26,757 nucleotides of DNA from contig DASQMI010000026.1 in the NCBI GenBank assembly GCA_035645555.1, positions 1 to 26,757 on the forward strand. Reading direction: 5' to 3'. The position numbers were made by a program, and so were the translations under genes. Source of the stretch: Lysobacter_F sp035645555. GTDB lineage: Bacteria; Pseudomonadota; Gammaproteobacteria; Xanthomonadales; Xanthomonadaceae. Shown one piece after another: positions 1 to 8,633 of the stretch. How positions within the stretch are numbered: position 1 is the first letter of the stretch; every line of letters starts with the position of its first letter. Under the pieces are notes generated by a model. That model saw nothing but the letters and a program-made list of their open reading frames with translations, was not told the origin of the DNA and made no database searches.

Positions 1-261
1 CGCGTCGCACGGCCTCAGGCCATGCAGGCCCACCCCGTGCACGATGCGCTCGTTTGCGGCGGGCACCTCGATGCGCACGCCGAGCTGCTGGAACACCCGC
101 GTGGTGGCCCGCGTGTCCTCGCCTTCGAGGAAACCGCGCACGCGGGTGACACCCTCGGCGAGCGCGCCGAGCATGATCGCGCGGTGCGAGATCGACTTGT
201 CGCCGGGCACCCGCAGCCGCCCGCGCAGCGGCGCGCCCGCACGCGCGGTCCAGGCGGTCAC
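1..261 (-). CDS. aroA: 3-phosphoshikimate 1-carboxyvinyltransferase (EPSP synthase), N-terminal part only
   Basis: EPSP synthase joins phosphoenolpyruvate to shikimate 3-phosphate in the cytoplasmic shikimate pathway. Only the first 87 codons lie in the window; the gene continues past the left edge. The visible part reads straight through in frame and contains the family's N-terminal substrate-binding stretch VPGDKSISHRAIMLGALAEG, with the Lys-Ser pair that contacts shikimate phosphate and PEP, followed by RGFLEGEDTRAT. I chose the GTG at 261-259 because it overlaps the hisC stop as GTGA, which implies translational coupling in the serC-hisC-aroA operon. The identity is secure; the C-terminal domain cannot be judged from here. 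Confidence 0.93.
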   Translation of the reverse strand, partial: MTAWTARAGAPLRGRLRVPGDKSISHRAIMLGALAEGVTRVRGFLEGEDTRATTRVFQQLGVRIEVPAANERIVHGVGLHGLRPCDA

Positions 262-1394
262 CGGATCACCTCGTCCAGTGCCGCAAGCAAGCGGCGGTTC
301 TCGTCCGCCGTGCCGACGGTGATGCGCGAGCATTCCGGTAATCCGTAGCCCGCCATCGGCCGCAGCACCATGCCGCGCTCCAGCAGCGCGTGCTCGATGC
401 GCGCGGTCGCCGCCCCGAATTCCACCAGCAGGAAGTTGGTCTGCGACGGGAACACGAACAGCCCAAACGCGCGCAGCGCACTGGCGAGCGCGGCGCGCTG
501 CTCGGCATTGCGCTCCACCACCCAGCGCAGGTGTGCATCGTCGCCAAGCGCGGCCTCGCATGCCGCCAGCGCCGGCCCGTTGACGTTGAAGCTCTCGCGC
601 ACGCGCTCCAGCACCGCCACCAGGCCGGGCGCGCCGATCAGGTAGCCGACGCGCAGGCCGGCCAGTCCAAAGGCCTTGCTGAAGGTGCGCGTCACGACGA
701 GGTTCGGGTGCCGCTCGACCAGGGCGACCGCACTCGTCCACTGCGCCGGATCGGCAAGCTCCGCATACGCCTCGTCGACCACGACCAGGACGTCGTCCGG
801 CACGCGCGCGAGGAACCGCGCAAATGCGTCGCCACCGAACCACGTGCCGGTGGGATTGTTGGGGTTGGCGAGATAGACCAGCCGCGTGCCCGGTCCGATC
901 GCGGCAGCGACCGCATCAAGATCGTGCCCGAGCGGCATCGCATGCTCGCGCGGCAATGCCCCTGCGACCCGCACGGTTGCCCCGCTCGCCTGCGCGGCGA
1001 TCGCGAACACCGCGAAACCGTAGCGCGGCACCACCACCTCGCTGCCCGGCCCTGCGAACACCTGCGCGAGCATCATCAGCAGCTCGTGCGAACCGTTCCC
1101 CAGCAGCAGCTGCGTGGCGTCGACGCCGAGCCGCGCCGCGAGTGCGCGCTTGAGGTCGCCGCCGCGCGGGTCGGGATAGCGATGCAGCGCTTGCAGCTGG
1201 TCGAGGATCGCCGCTCGCGCATCCGGCGACGGGCCGTACGGATTCTCGTTGGAACCAAGTTCCAGCAGCGCGTGATCGCCGAAGCGCCGACGCAGCGCGA
1301 CCAGGTCGTGGCCGGGGTCGTACGCACGCAGCGCACGCACGCCGGGCTGCGCACGGCCGGCGAACCAGGATTCGTCCAACCGCGCAGCGCTCAC
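258..1394 (-). CDS. hisC: Histidinol-phosphate / aromatic aminotransferase, HisC family
   Basis: A 378-residue fold-type I PLP aminotransferase of the HisC family. The family transaminates histidinol phosphate, and copies sited in aromatic operons may also act on phenylpyruvate or related keto acids. Visible landmarks are the substrate-end motif SNENPYGPSP near residue 48, NPNNPTGT around 177-184, VDEAY with Asp207 and Tyr210, and the Schiff-base lysine Lys240 in TRTFSKAFGLAGLRVGY. The start is GTG at 1394. It lies between serC (31 bp upstream) and aroA (4-bp GTGA overlap), a context that suits a second, aromatic-type HisC rather than the his-operon copy, but substrate preference cannot be read from sequence. 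No pheA is present between serC and this gene. Confidence 0.9.
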   Translation of the reverse strand: MSAARLDESWFAGRAQPGVRALRAYDPGHDLVALRRRFGDHALLELGSNENPYGPSPDARAAILDQLQALHRYPDPRGGDLKRALAARLGVDATQLLLGNGSHELLMMLAQVFAGPGSEVVVPRYGFAVFAIAAQASGATVRVAGALPREHAMPLGHDLDAVAAAIGPGTRLVYLANPNNPTGTWFGGDAFARFLARVPDDVLVVVDEAYAELADPAQWTSAVALVERHPNLVVTRTFSKAFGLAGLRVGYLIGAPGLVAVLERVRESFNVNGPALAACEAALGDDAHLRWVVERNAEQRAALASALRAFGLFVFPSQTNFLLVEFGAATARIEHALLERGMVLRPMAGYGLPECSRITVGTADENRRLLAALDEVIR

Positions 1395-1426
1395 GCGTCC
1401 GCCACCGGCGCGCCGGACGCCACCAT
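1391..1426 (-). other. Candidate 11-codon minigene linking serC and hisC
   Basis: An open frame of 11 codons (MVASGAPVADA) starts with an ATG that shares its A with the serC stop (TGATG at 1428-1424) and ends with a TGA overlapping the GTG start of hisC (GTGA at 1394-1391). Terminating ribosomes could therefore pass from serC to hisC through this frame. It may be chance, a coupling device, or the scar of a gene lost from this position; pheA sits after serC in many related genomes. Nothing shows that the peptide has a function. Confidence 0.3.
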
Positions 1427-2511
1427 CAACCGTGCCTCCGCTGGAAGTCGCGCATGAACTCGACCAGCGCCTGCACGCCCGCCTCCGGCATCGCGTTGTA
1501 GATCGACGCGCGCATGCCGCCGAGGGCGCGATGCCCCTTCAGCGCGATCAGCCCGGCGGCCTTCGATTCGGCAAGGAACGGTTTGTCGAGCGCCTCGTCA
1601 TGCAGGAAGAACGGCACGTTCATGCGCGAGCGCGCCGCCGGCGCCACTTCGTTGCGGTAGAACCCGCTGGAGCCGTCGATGGCGTCGTACAGCAGCGCCG
1701 CCTTGCGCGCGTTGCGGCGGGCGAACTCCTCCAGTCCGCCCTCGGCCAGCATCCAGCGCACGTTGAGCCCGAGCAGGTACCAGTTCCAGGTCGGTGGGGT
1801 GTTGAGCATCGACTCGCTCCTGGCGTGCGAGCGGTAGTCGAAGATGTCCGCGCGCGGCTGCCCGGCGCGCTCGAGCAGGTCCCGGCGCACGATCACCACG
1901 GTGATGCCGACCGGGCCGAGGTTCTTCTGCGCGCCGGCGTAGATCACGCCGAAGCGGCGCACATCCAGCGGCTCGCTCGCGATCGAGGAGCTGAAGTCGG
2001 CGACCAGCGGTACGTCGCCGACGTCCGGCAGTTCGCGGTACTCGACGCCGTGGATGGTCTCGTTCGCGGTGACGTGGACGTAGGCAGCCTCCGCACTCAG
2101 CCGCCACTCGGCGCGCGGCGGCACGTCGCGGAAGCCGCCCGCTTCGCTGCTGGCCGCCATCCGCACGTCGACGTAAGGGGTCGCCTGCTTGATCGCGGTC
2201 CTGCTCCAGTGACCGGTGACGACGAAATCGACCGGCTGCCCGGGCGCGGCGAAGTTGAGCGGGATCAGCGCCTGCTGGGTGGTCGCGCCGCCCTGCATGA
2301 ACAGCACCGCGTAGTCGTCCGGAATCGCCAGCAGCGTGCGCAGGTCGGCTTCCGCCTGCTGCGCGATCTCGATGAACTCCGCGCCGCGGTGGCTCAGCTC
2401 GACCACCGACGCGCCGACGTCGCGCCACTCCAGCATCTCCGCCTGCGCCTGCCGCAGCACCGGCTCGGGCAGCGTGGCGGGGCCGGGGCTGAAGTTGTAG
2501 ACGCGGGACAT
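1426..2511 (-). CDS. serC: Phosphoserine aminotransferase
   Basis: SerC transaminates 3-phosphohydroxypyruvate with glutamate to make O-phosphoserine, and in many gammaproteobacteria also serves the matching step in pyridoxal phosphate synthesis. The 361-residue product has the usual family length. It begins MSRVYNFSPGPATLPEPVL, contains the phosphate/PLP-binding GGATTQQ near residue 74 and the PLP lysine Lys196 in YAGAQKNLGPVG, and ends with the typical LGGMRASIYNAMPEAGVQAL. The ATG at 2511 is chosen because translation from it starts exactly at the family N-terminus and a GGAG lies about 8 bases upstream; the frame stays open far upstream but that extension is not SerC-like. It heads the serC-hisC-aroA operon and diverges from the gene at 2650 across 138 bp. 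Confidence 0.96.
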   Translation of the reverse strand: MSRVYNFSPGPATLPEPVLRQAQAEMLEWRDVGASVVELSHRGAEFIEIAQQAEADLRTLLAIPDDYAVLFMQGGATTQQALIPLNFAAPGQPVDFVVTGHWSRTAIKQATPYVDVRMAASSEAGGFRDVPPRAEWRLSAEAAYVHVTANETIHGVEYRELPDVGDVPLVADFSSSIASEPLDVRRFGVIYAGAQKNLGPVGITVVIVRRDLLERAGQPRADIFDYRSHARSESMLNTPPTWNWYLLGLNVRWMLAEGGLEEFARRNARKAALLYDAIDGSSGFYRNEVAPAARSRMNVPFFLHDEALDKPFLAESKAAGLIALKGHRALGGMRASIYNAMPEAGVQALVEFMRDFQRRHG

Positions 2512-2649
2512 CGGCGCACTCCGGGCGATGGGTGAGCGGCGAGTATGCCGCAGCGCAGCACGCGCCTGCAGTCCTTCCGGCACGGGTGCGCGCTTGCGGC
2601 GCGGGGCTAGGGTGCGCGCCGGTCCACCCCACCCCAAGGATGCCCAGGA

Positions 2650-3120
2650 ATGTTGCGTACGCTCCCGTTGATTGCGCTCGTCGCCGCCGCCGCCCTGCCC
2701 GCGGCCGCCGCCGAACCGGGCCCGGTCTGCAAGGCCCATCTGCTCACCGTCGAGGCCGATGGCAAGGTCACCCACGGCTCCAAGGACCGTGTGCGCGAGG
2801 CGGTGATGGCCGGGCAGCCGCTCCGCATCGGCTGGTCGCTGGACTGGAACAAGGACGGCAAGGGCGACGTCATCCACTGGGCCGACGCGATGTTCCTGAC
2901 CGTGTTCGAGGACGACGTGTTCGCGCAGATCGAGCAGATCCATCGCCAGCACCCGAAGCCGGGCGCATCCGACGTCGAGTTGGCCGCCGACGCCCTGTAC
3001 TGGTCGAGCAGCATCGGCACCAACGGCGTCTGGCGCGGCCGCTTCCAGAGCCAGGCACCGGTCGCCTGGCCGGTGACCAGCTGGTGGTGCATCGACCCGC
3101 GCGCGCTGCCGCGCCGCTGA
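2650..3120 (+). CDS. Secreted hypothetical protein with a Ca-loop-like motif
   Basis: I do not recognise a named family. The 156-residue product starts with a clear Sec signal (MLRTLPLIALVAAAALPAAA, likely cleavage after an AAA near residues 19-21), so it is probably periplasmic or secreted. The mature part has two cysteines, Cys27 and Cys147, at opposite ends that could form one disulfide. The stretch SLDWNKDGKGDVIHWAD (about residues 63-79) spaces Asp/Asn at 65, 67, 69 and 73 like a calcium-binding DxNxDGxxD loop, although the protein is short and only one such loop is present. AAGGA at 2636-2640, nine bases before the ATG, supports this start. It is divergent from serC and 109 bp upstream of msrP; a functional tie to either is not evident. 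Confidence 0.8.
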   Translation: MLRTLPLIALVAAAALPAAAAEPGPVCKAHLLTVEADGKVTHGSKDRVREAVMAGQPLRIGWSLDWNKDGKGDVIHWADAMFLTVFEDDVFAQIEQIHRQHPKPGASDVELAADALYWSSSIGTNGVWRGRFQSQAPVAWPVTSWWCIDPRALPRR

Positions 3121-3229
3121 ACCGCGACGCACTGCCGGACGGCGGTGCGAATCCTTCGGCGCCCGTCCTGCCTCTCGTACACCGTCGGGGGCGTAACGTC
3201 CCCGCTTGTCCGCCACGCAGGAGCCGGCA

Positions 3230-4210
<981 letters not shown>

Positions 4211-4212
4211 CG

Positions 4213-4860
4213 ATGGCACGCGCAGCGCGCGGCCTCGTGCTCGCGAAGGCCGGCGTGCATGCGCTGGCGCTGCTGCCGCTCGTGCAGCTCGGCGGGCAAA
4301 TCCGCCAGGAATGGCTGACCGGCAGCGGCGGGCTGGGCGCCGATCCGGTCGCGGCGATCGAACACCGGCTCGGCGAGTGGGCGTTGCGCTTCCTGCTGAT
4401 CGCACTGGCAGTGACCCCGCTGCGCCAGCTCACCGGCCAGCCGGTGCTGACCCGCTTCCGGCGCCTGCTGGGGCTGTATGCGTTCGCCTACGCCAGCCTG
4501 CACCTCGCGGCCTATCTGGTGCTGGATCTGGGCGGCTACTGGACGCAGGTGTTCGAGGAGATCGGCAAGCGGCCGTACATCACCGTCGGTTTCGCCGCGT
4601 GGCTGCTGCTGGTGCCGCTGGCCGCGACGTCGACCGCAGCGGCGATGCGGCGGCTCGGGCGGCGCTGGATCCAGCTCCACCGGCTGGTGTACGCGGTGGG
4701 CGCGCTGGCGGTGCTGCACCTGTGGTGGATCAAGAGCGCGAAGAACGCGTTCGCCGAACCGCTGGTCTACGCCGCCGTGCTGGCGCTGTTGCTCGGCTGG
4801 CGCGTGGCGTGGGCGTGGCGTCGCCGGTTCAGCGTGCGCCGTACAGCAGCAGTCCGCTGA
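4213..4860 (+). CDS. msrQ: Haem-binding membrane subunit of the MsrPQ system (YedZ)
   Basis: MsrQ is the inner-membrane b-type haem protein that carries electrons from the respiratory chain to periplasmic MsrP. The 215-residue product has five or six hydrophobic segments (roughly 10-30, 55-72, 85-105, 122-142, 155-172 and 182-202). Histidines expected for haem ligation lie in YASLHLAAY (His97) and QLHRLVYAVGALAVLHLWW (His156, His169). Length and layout match the family. The ATG two bases after the msrP stop indicates co-translation. Its last 32 bp overlap the 3' end of the oppositely oriented FHA gene. Confidence 0.94.
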   Translation: MARAARGLVLAKAGVHALALLPLVQLGGQIRQEWLTGSGGLGADPVAAIEHRLGEWALRFLLIALAVTPLRQLTGQPVLTRFRRLLGLYAFAYASLHLAAYLVLDLGGYWTQVFEEIGKRPYITVGFAAWLLLVPLAATSTAAAMRRLGRRWIQLHRLVYAVGALAVLHLWWIKSAKNAFAEPLVYAAVLALLLGWRVAWAWRRRFSVRRTAAVR

Positions 4861-5563
4861 GCGCGCCGGCCATCAGCAGCGCGGCCAGCAGCAGCCACGG
4901 CAGCCGGCCGAGGCCCGATGAGGTACGCCGGGCGGCGTCCGGTTGGTGCGCAGGCGCGGGCGGTTCGGCGCTGCCGGCATCCTCGCCGCCGTGGCCTTCC
5001 ACCACGTAGCGTCGCCCGGCCACCACCAGCTGGTCGCCCGCGCGCAGCAGCGCGCGCTGCACGGCGTGACCGTTGACCTGCACGCCGTCGGGCCGCTCGG
5101 CTTCGAGCACCACACCGGCTTCGTCGGGATGCAGGCGCACGTCGGACTCCGGCCAGGCCGGCACGTCGACAGCGGGCTCGACCGCGAAGCAGCGTCCGTG
5201 GTGCTCGCCGCCGACGCTGCGCAGCAGTGCGCCCGCGCCGCGGACACGGCGTGCGCTGCGCGGCGGCGAATCCGGCCGCCGGCCGAGCAGCGTCAGCCCC
5301 TCGCCCTCCACGTACAGGCAGTCGCCGGCGCGCAGATGCGCGACCCGCCGCACCGGCCGCCCGTTCACGTGCAGGCCGCGCACGTCGTCGCGCACGCGCA
5401 GCCAGACGCCACGGCGGTCGATCGAGATGCGCGCGACCGCTTCGCGGCTGTCGTCGACCAGCGTGGGCAGTCCGGTCCGGTCGATGCCGAGCGCATGCAC
5501 GCCCGGACCGAGCTCGTACTCGGCCGCATCCGGTTTCTGCAGTCGCAGGCGGTAGGTCTCCAC
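4829..5563 (-). CDS. Tail-anchored protein with two FHA-like regions
   Basis: A 244-residue protein. Residues about 20-100 contain an FHA-like pattern ending in RDDVRGLHVNGRPVRRVAHL followed by RAGDCLYVEG, and residues about 120-195 repeat it (GVQVNGHAVQRALLRAGDQ). The second region is shorter and its phosphothreonine-binding residues are not clear, so it may be degenerate. A disordered Pro/Ala linker follows, and the end (about 221-241, WLLLAALLMAGALSGLLLYG) is a single membrane helix, placing the FHA parts in the cytoplasm. FHA domains bind phosphothreonine peptides, but no kinase gene is nearby. The start is GTG at 5563 without a strong ribosome site, so the N-terminus is the least certain part. 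The 3' end runs 32 bp into msrQ on the other strand. Confidence 0.8.
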   Translation of the reverse strand: METYRLRLQKPDAAEYELGPGVHALGIDRTGLPTLVDDSREAVARISIDRRGVWLRVRDDVRGLHVNGRPVRRVAHLRAGDCLYVEGEGLTLLGRRPDSPPRSARRVRGAGALLRSVGGEHHGRCFAVEPAVDVPAWPESDVRLHPDEAGVVLEAERPDGVQVNGHAVQRALLRAGDQLVVAGRRYVVEGHGGEDAGSAEPPAPAHQPDAARRTSSGLGRLPWLLLAALLMAGALSGLLLYGAR

Positions 5564-5585
5564 GCGGGCGGCAATCTAGCACGGG

Positions 5586-5591
5586 TACACT
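5586..5591 (+). promoter_or_regulatory. Possible -10 element for the polyhydroxyalkanoate-type gene
   Basis: TACACT within GGGTACACTG lies 33 bases before the ATG at 5625, in the 61-bp divergent region with the FHA gene. No convincing -35 box is visible. Similar GGTA..CTG strings precede asnS and the dehydrogenase at 18471. Confidence 0.3.
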
Positions 5592-5624
5592 GCACGCGCC
5601 GATCGGCATCCATGCCTGAGACCC

Positions 5625-5900
5625 ATGTCGCGCATCGACATCCGCCACGCTCACACCCTGCCGCCGACGCACGCGCGCCAGGCGGTGCAGGACATCGCCG
5701 ACAAGCTGGCGCAGCGCTTCGCGTTCGAATCGCGCTGGGACGGCGACGTGCTGCTTTTCCGCCGCGCCGGTGTCGATGGCGCCATCGAGCTGCTGCCGCA
5801 GCAGCTGCGCGTGACCGCGGAGCTCGGCTTCCTGATGGGGGCGTTCAAGGACCGGATCGAGGAGGAGATCCGCCGCGTGCTGGGCGAGCGCTTCGGCTGA
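5625..5900 (+). CDS. Polyhydroxyalkanoic acid system family protein
   Basis: A 91-residue cytoplasmic protein resembling the small polyhydroxyalkanoic-acid-system (PHA granule region) family: an N-terminal MSRIDIRHAHTLPPTHARQAV, a middle KLAQRFAFESRWDGDVLLFRR, and an end with GFLMGAFKDRIEEEIRRVL. The family was named for its position near polyhydroxyalkanoate genes in some species, but its biochemical role is not established and there are no PHA synthase or phasin genes in this window. The ATG at 5625 gives the usual family start. The gene is convergent with the LysR gene, only 15 bp away, with no obvious terminator between them. Confidence 0.8.
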   Translation: MSRIDIRHAHTLPPTHARQAVQDIADKLAQRFAFESRWDGDVLLFRRAGVDGAIELLPQQLRVTAELGFLMGAFKDRIEEEIRRVLGERFG

Positions 5901-5915
5901 CCGCCGCCTTCCCGC

Positions 5916-6818
5916 CTAGCGACGCTGCAGCGCGTCCTGCATCCACTCCAGCAGGCTCGTGATCATCGCCTGCTTGCGCGAGCCCTTCGGCCACACCAGC
6001 CAGTAGGCCCGCTCGTCGGAGACCGCCACGTCGAACACCCGCACCAGCCGGCCGGCGGCGATGTCGTCGCGCGCCAGCAGCTCGCGGGTGAGCGCGATCC
6101 CCTGCCCGCTGACCGCGGCCTCGAGCAGCATCGCGGCATCGCCGATCACCAGCCGCGGCTTCGGCTCCGGCCAGTCGAGGCCGGCCGCACGCAGCCACGG
6201 CGTCCACGGTTCGAACGGGTTTCCGATCAGGTGCTCCGGCTTGAGTTCGCGCAGCGTGCGCGGCAGGCGGCCGTGCAGGAAACGCGGGCTCGCGGTGGCG
6301 CACAACGTCTCGCGCGCCAGCAGCACGCTCTCGGTGCCGTCCCAGTGGCCCTTGCCGTAACGGATCGCCGCGTCGATGCCGTCGTGGCGGAAATCGGCCA
6401 GGTCGAGCGTGGCACGCACGTTGAGCGCGATCTCCGGATGCCGCTGGTGGAAATCGCCGAGCCGCGGGATCAGCCACTTGAACGCGAACGACGGCAGCAG
6501 GCTGAGGTGCAGCGTGCCGGGGCTGCGCCGCTGCGGTGCGCCGTCGACCGCGCTCTCCAGCATGCGCAGGCCCTCGCGGATGCGCGTGGCCATCGCGCGT
6601 GCATGCGCGGTGGGCACCATCCGGCGGCCGGCGCGCTGGAACAGCTTCTCGCCGAGCAGCTCCTCGAGCTCGCGCAGCTGGTGCGAAACCGCACTCTGAG
6701 TGAGCGCCAGTTCCTCCGCCGCGAGCGTGTACGACTCGTGCCGCACCGCCGCCTCGAGCGCGCGCAGCGCCTGCAGCGGAGGCGGCCGGCGCGGGCCGCT
6801 ATCGTGAGCGCCGCTCAT
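5916..6818 (-). CDS. LysR-family transcriptional regulator, GcvA-like
   Basis: A 300-residue LysR regulator. The N-terminal winged helix-turn-helix occupies about residues 14-74 (QALRALEAAVRHESYTLAAE, then LTQSAVSHQLRELEELLGEK), and the remainder is the periplasmic-binding-protein-like effector domain. The pattern of ALTQSAVSHQLR and the LFQRAGRRMVPT turn is typical of the GcvA-like group. The ATG at 6818 is chosen as the start that yields a family-length protein; the frame is open upstream but that extension is antisense to the GST gene. It is divergent from the GST-oxidoreductase-decarboxylase operon across 78 bp, the usual arrangement for a LysR regulator and its target, but the inducer is unknown. 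Confidence 0.92.
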   Translation of the reverse strand: MSGAHDSGPRRPPPLQALRALEAAVRHESYTLAAEELALTQSAVSHQLRELEELLGEKLFQRAGRRMVPTAHARAMATRIREGLRMLESAVDGAPQRRSPGTLHLSLLPSFAFKWLIPRLGDFHQRHPEIALNVRATLDLADFRHDGIDAAIRYGKGHWDGTESVLLARETLCATASPRFLHGRLPRTLRELKPEHLIGNPFEPWTPWLRAAGLDWPEPKPRLVIGDAAMLLEAAVSGQGIALTRELLARDDIAAGRLVRVFDVAVSDERAYWLVWPKGSRKQAMITSLLEWMQDALQRR

Positions 6819-6896
6819 GGTGGACAGGAGATCATTTCGCCGCACGGCATGGGGATGCGGCCTAGTCTGCGTTCCGGTTCCACGCTCGGATCCCCC
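6819..6896. promoter_or_regulatory. Divergent lysR / GST control region
   Basis: This 78-bp spacer must hold both promoters and presumably the LysR binding site. I see no perfect T-N11-A palindrome. The segment from about 6831 to 6856 has ATC near one end and GGAT near the other as a weak imperfect dyad. The assignment rests on gene arrangement, not on a recognised operator. Confidence 0.45.
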
Positions 6897-7550
6897 ATGT
6901 CGCGTCCGCTGACCCTGTTCTACTCGCCCGGCGCCTGCTCGCTGGCGCCGCACGTGCTGCTGGAGGAGGTGGGCGCGACGTTCGACACCGTGCGCGTCCC
7001 GGTGCGCGAGGGCGCCAACCTCCGGCCCGAGTATCTTGCCATCAACCCGCGCGGCCGCCTGCCGGCGCTGCGCATCGGCGACGAGGTGCTCACCGAGAAC
7101 CCGGCGGTGCTGACCTGGATCGCATTCGCCCATCCGCAGGCAGCGCTGTTGCCGCCGGCCGGCAGCGTCGAGTTCGGGCGTGCGCTCGAATGGCTGGCCT
7201 GGCTGACCAGCAGCGTGCACATCGCCTACGCGCAGCTGTGGCGGCCGGCGCGCTTCGTCGGCCCCGGCGCGCCGCCGGCGGTGGAGAGCCCGGTGCAGAA
7301 CCACGGCCGCACGCTGATCGAGCAGTACTACGCCGAGATCGAATCGCGGCTGGAAGGCCGCGACTACGCGGTCGGCGACCGTTTCGGCGTGGCCGACGCC
7401 AACCTGCTGCCGTTCTACCGCTGGGGCGGCCTGATCGGCATCGACATGCGTCGCGAGTTTCCCCACTGGACCGCCCACGTCGAGCGCATGCTCGAACGCC
7501 CAGCGGTTCGCCGTGTCATCGAACGAGAGGCGATTTCGCTGTGGCCATGA
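6897..7550 (+). CDS. Glutathione S-transferase, beta-class-like
   Basis: A 217-residue cytosolic GST. The thioredoxin-like N-terminal domain begins MSRPLTLFYSPGACSLAPHV, with the cysteine at residue 14 in the place of the beta-class catalytic cysteine. NPRGRLPALRIGDEVLTENPAVL follows, holding the cis-proline and the Glu-Asn glutathione contacts. The all-alpha C-terminal domain includes YAVGDRFGVADANLLPFYRW. The ATG at 6897 gives the family start although the ribosome site is weak. Its stop overlaps the next gene's ATG as ATGA, so it is coupled to the quinone oxidoreductase. The electrophilic substrate is not predictable. Confidence 0.92.
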   Translation: MSRPLTLFYSPGACSLAPHVLLEEVGATFDTVRVPVREGANLRPEYLAINPRGRLPALRIGDEVLTENPAVLTWIAFAHPQAALLPPAGSVEFGRALEWLAWLTSSVHIAYAQLWRPARFVGPGAPPAVESPVQNHGRTLIEQYYAEIESRLEGRDYAVGDRFGVADANLLPFYRWGGLIGIDMRREFPHWTAHVERMLERPAVRRVIEREAISLWP

Positions 7551-8560
7551 CCCTTCCTTCCACCATGCGCGCGATGCGTCTGCGCGGTTTCGGCGACCCC
7601 GATCTCGCGTTCGAAGCCGCCGAACTCCCATTACCGACGCCGCAGGCGGGCGAGGTGCTGATCCGCGTAGTCGCCACCAGCGTTAACCCGGCCGACACCA
7701 AGATCCGCCGCAACGGCGGCGCGTTGGCGCCCGCCTCCGGCGTGCTCGGCATGGACGTTGCCGGCGTGGTCGCCGCGGTTGGACCCGGCGTACAGGAATT
7801 CCGCGTCGGCGATCGCGTGTTCGGCTGCGCAGGCGGTCTCGGCGCGCTGCAGGGCGCGCTCGCCGAATACATGTGCGCGGACGTGCGGCTGATCGCCGCT
7901 GCGCCGCGGACCTTGCCGCTGCGCGAGGCCGCCGCGCTGCCGCTGGTGTCGATCACCGCATTCGAGGGCTTGCTCGACCGCTGCCGCATCGCGCAGGGCG
8001 ACCGCGTGCTGGTCACCGCGGCGGTCGGCGGGGTCGGCCACATCGCGGTGCAGCTCGCCGCGCGCCAGGGCGCGCACGTCACCGCAGTGGTGTCGAGCGA
8101 GGAGCGCGCCGCGCTTGCGCGCAGGCTCGGCGCACACGACGTGTCGCTGCGCGGCCAGGAGACGCTCGAGCAGGCCAGCGCCCGCATCACCGGCGGCCGC
8201 GGCTTCGACATCGTGTTCGAGGCGAGCGGCCTGGACAACTTCGCTGCCGCGTTCGCCGCCGTGCGCCCGCAGGGCCAGGTGGTGACGCTGGTGACCCGGC
8301 ACACGGTCGATCTCGCGCCGATGCATGCCAAGGGCCTGACCCTGCATGCGGTGTTCATGCTGGTGCCGATGATCCACGGCGTCGGGCGCGAACGCCACGG
8401 CGAGATCCTGCGCGAGATCGCCCGCGCGGTCGACGCCGGCACGCTGCACCCGGTGATCGACTCCCGCCGCTACGGCCTGCGCGAAGTGGCCGAGGCGCAC
8501 GCGCAGCTCGAATCCGGCCAGGCCCACGGCAAGCTCGTGATCGACGTCGCCGATGAATAA
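7547..8560 (+). CDS. Zinc-independent quinone oxidoreductase (MDR superfamily)
   Basis: A 337-residue medium-chain dehydrogenase/reductase of the NADPH:quinone oxidoreductase type. The N-terminal GroES-like part has ATSVNPADTKIRR and GVLGMDVAGVVAAVGPGV. The nucleotide-binding part has VTAAVGGVGHIAVQLAARQG with the family's AxxGGVG turn. There is no four-cysteine structural zinc lobe and no catalytic Cys/His zinc set, which argues against a classical alcohol dehydrogenase. Two starts are possible: the ATG at 7547, overlapping the GST stop, or the in-frame ATG at 7565 (MRAMRL). I use the first because of coupling. The likely role is reduction of quinones or enones alongside the GST. Confidence 0.9.
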   Translation: MTLPSTMRAMRLRGFGDPDLAFEAAELPLPTPQAGEVLIRVVATSVNPADTKIRRNGGALAPASGVLGMDVAGVVAAVGPGVQEFRVGDRVFGCAGGLGALQGALAEYMCADVRLIAAAPRTLPLREAAALPLVSITAFEGLLDRCRIAQGDRVLVTAAVGGVGHIAVQLAARQGAHVTAVVSSEERAALARRLGAHDVSLRGQETLEQASARITGGRGFDIVFEASGLDNFAAAFAAVRPQGQVVTLVTRHTVDLAPMHAKGLTLHAVFMLVPMIHGVGRERHGEILREIARAVDAGTLHPVIDSRRYGLREVAEAHAQLESGQAHGKLVIDVADE

Positions 8561-8633
8561 GCCCGCCCCTGCCCCCCGTCCCGCCAGCCGCGCGCCGCGC
8601 CGCCGCGCCGCCGCCCGCCCCGCCGAGGTCCCG

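Noticed and set aside
1432..2535. Plus-strand frame of 367 codons opposite serC
   Set aside because: Antisense of serC with reversed-codon composition and no motifs.
3206..3229. TTG start for msrP eight codons upstream
   Set aside because: The ATG at 3230 has a well-placed AGGAG, while the TTG has none and adds residues before the signal peptide.
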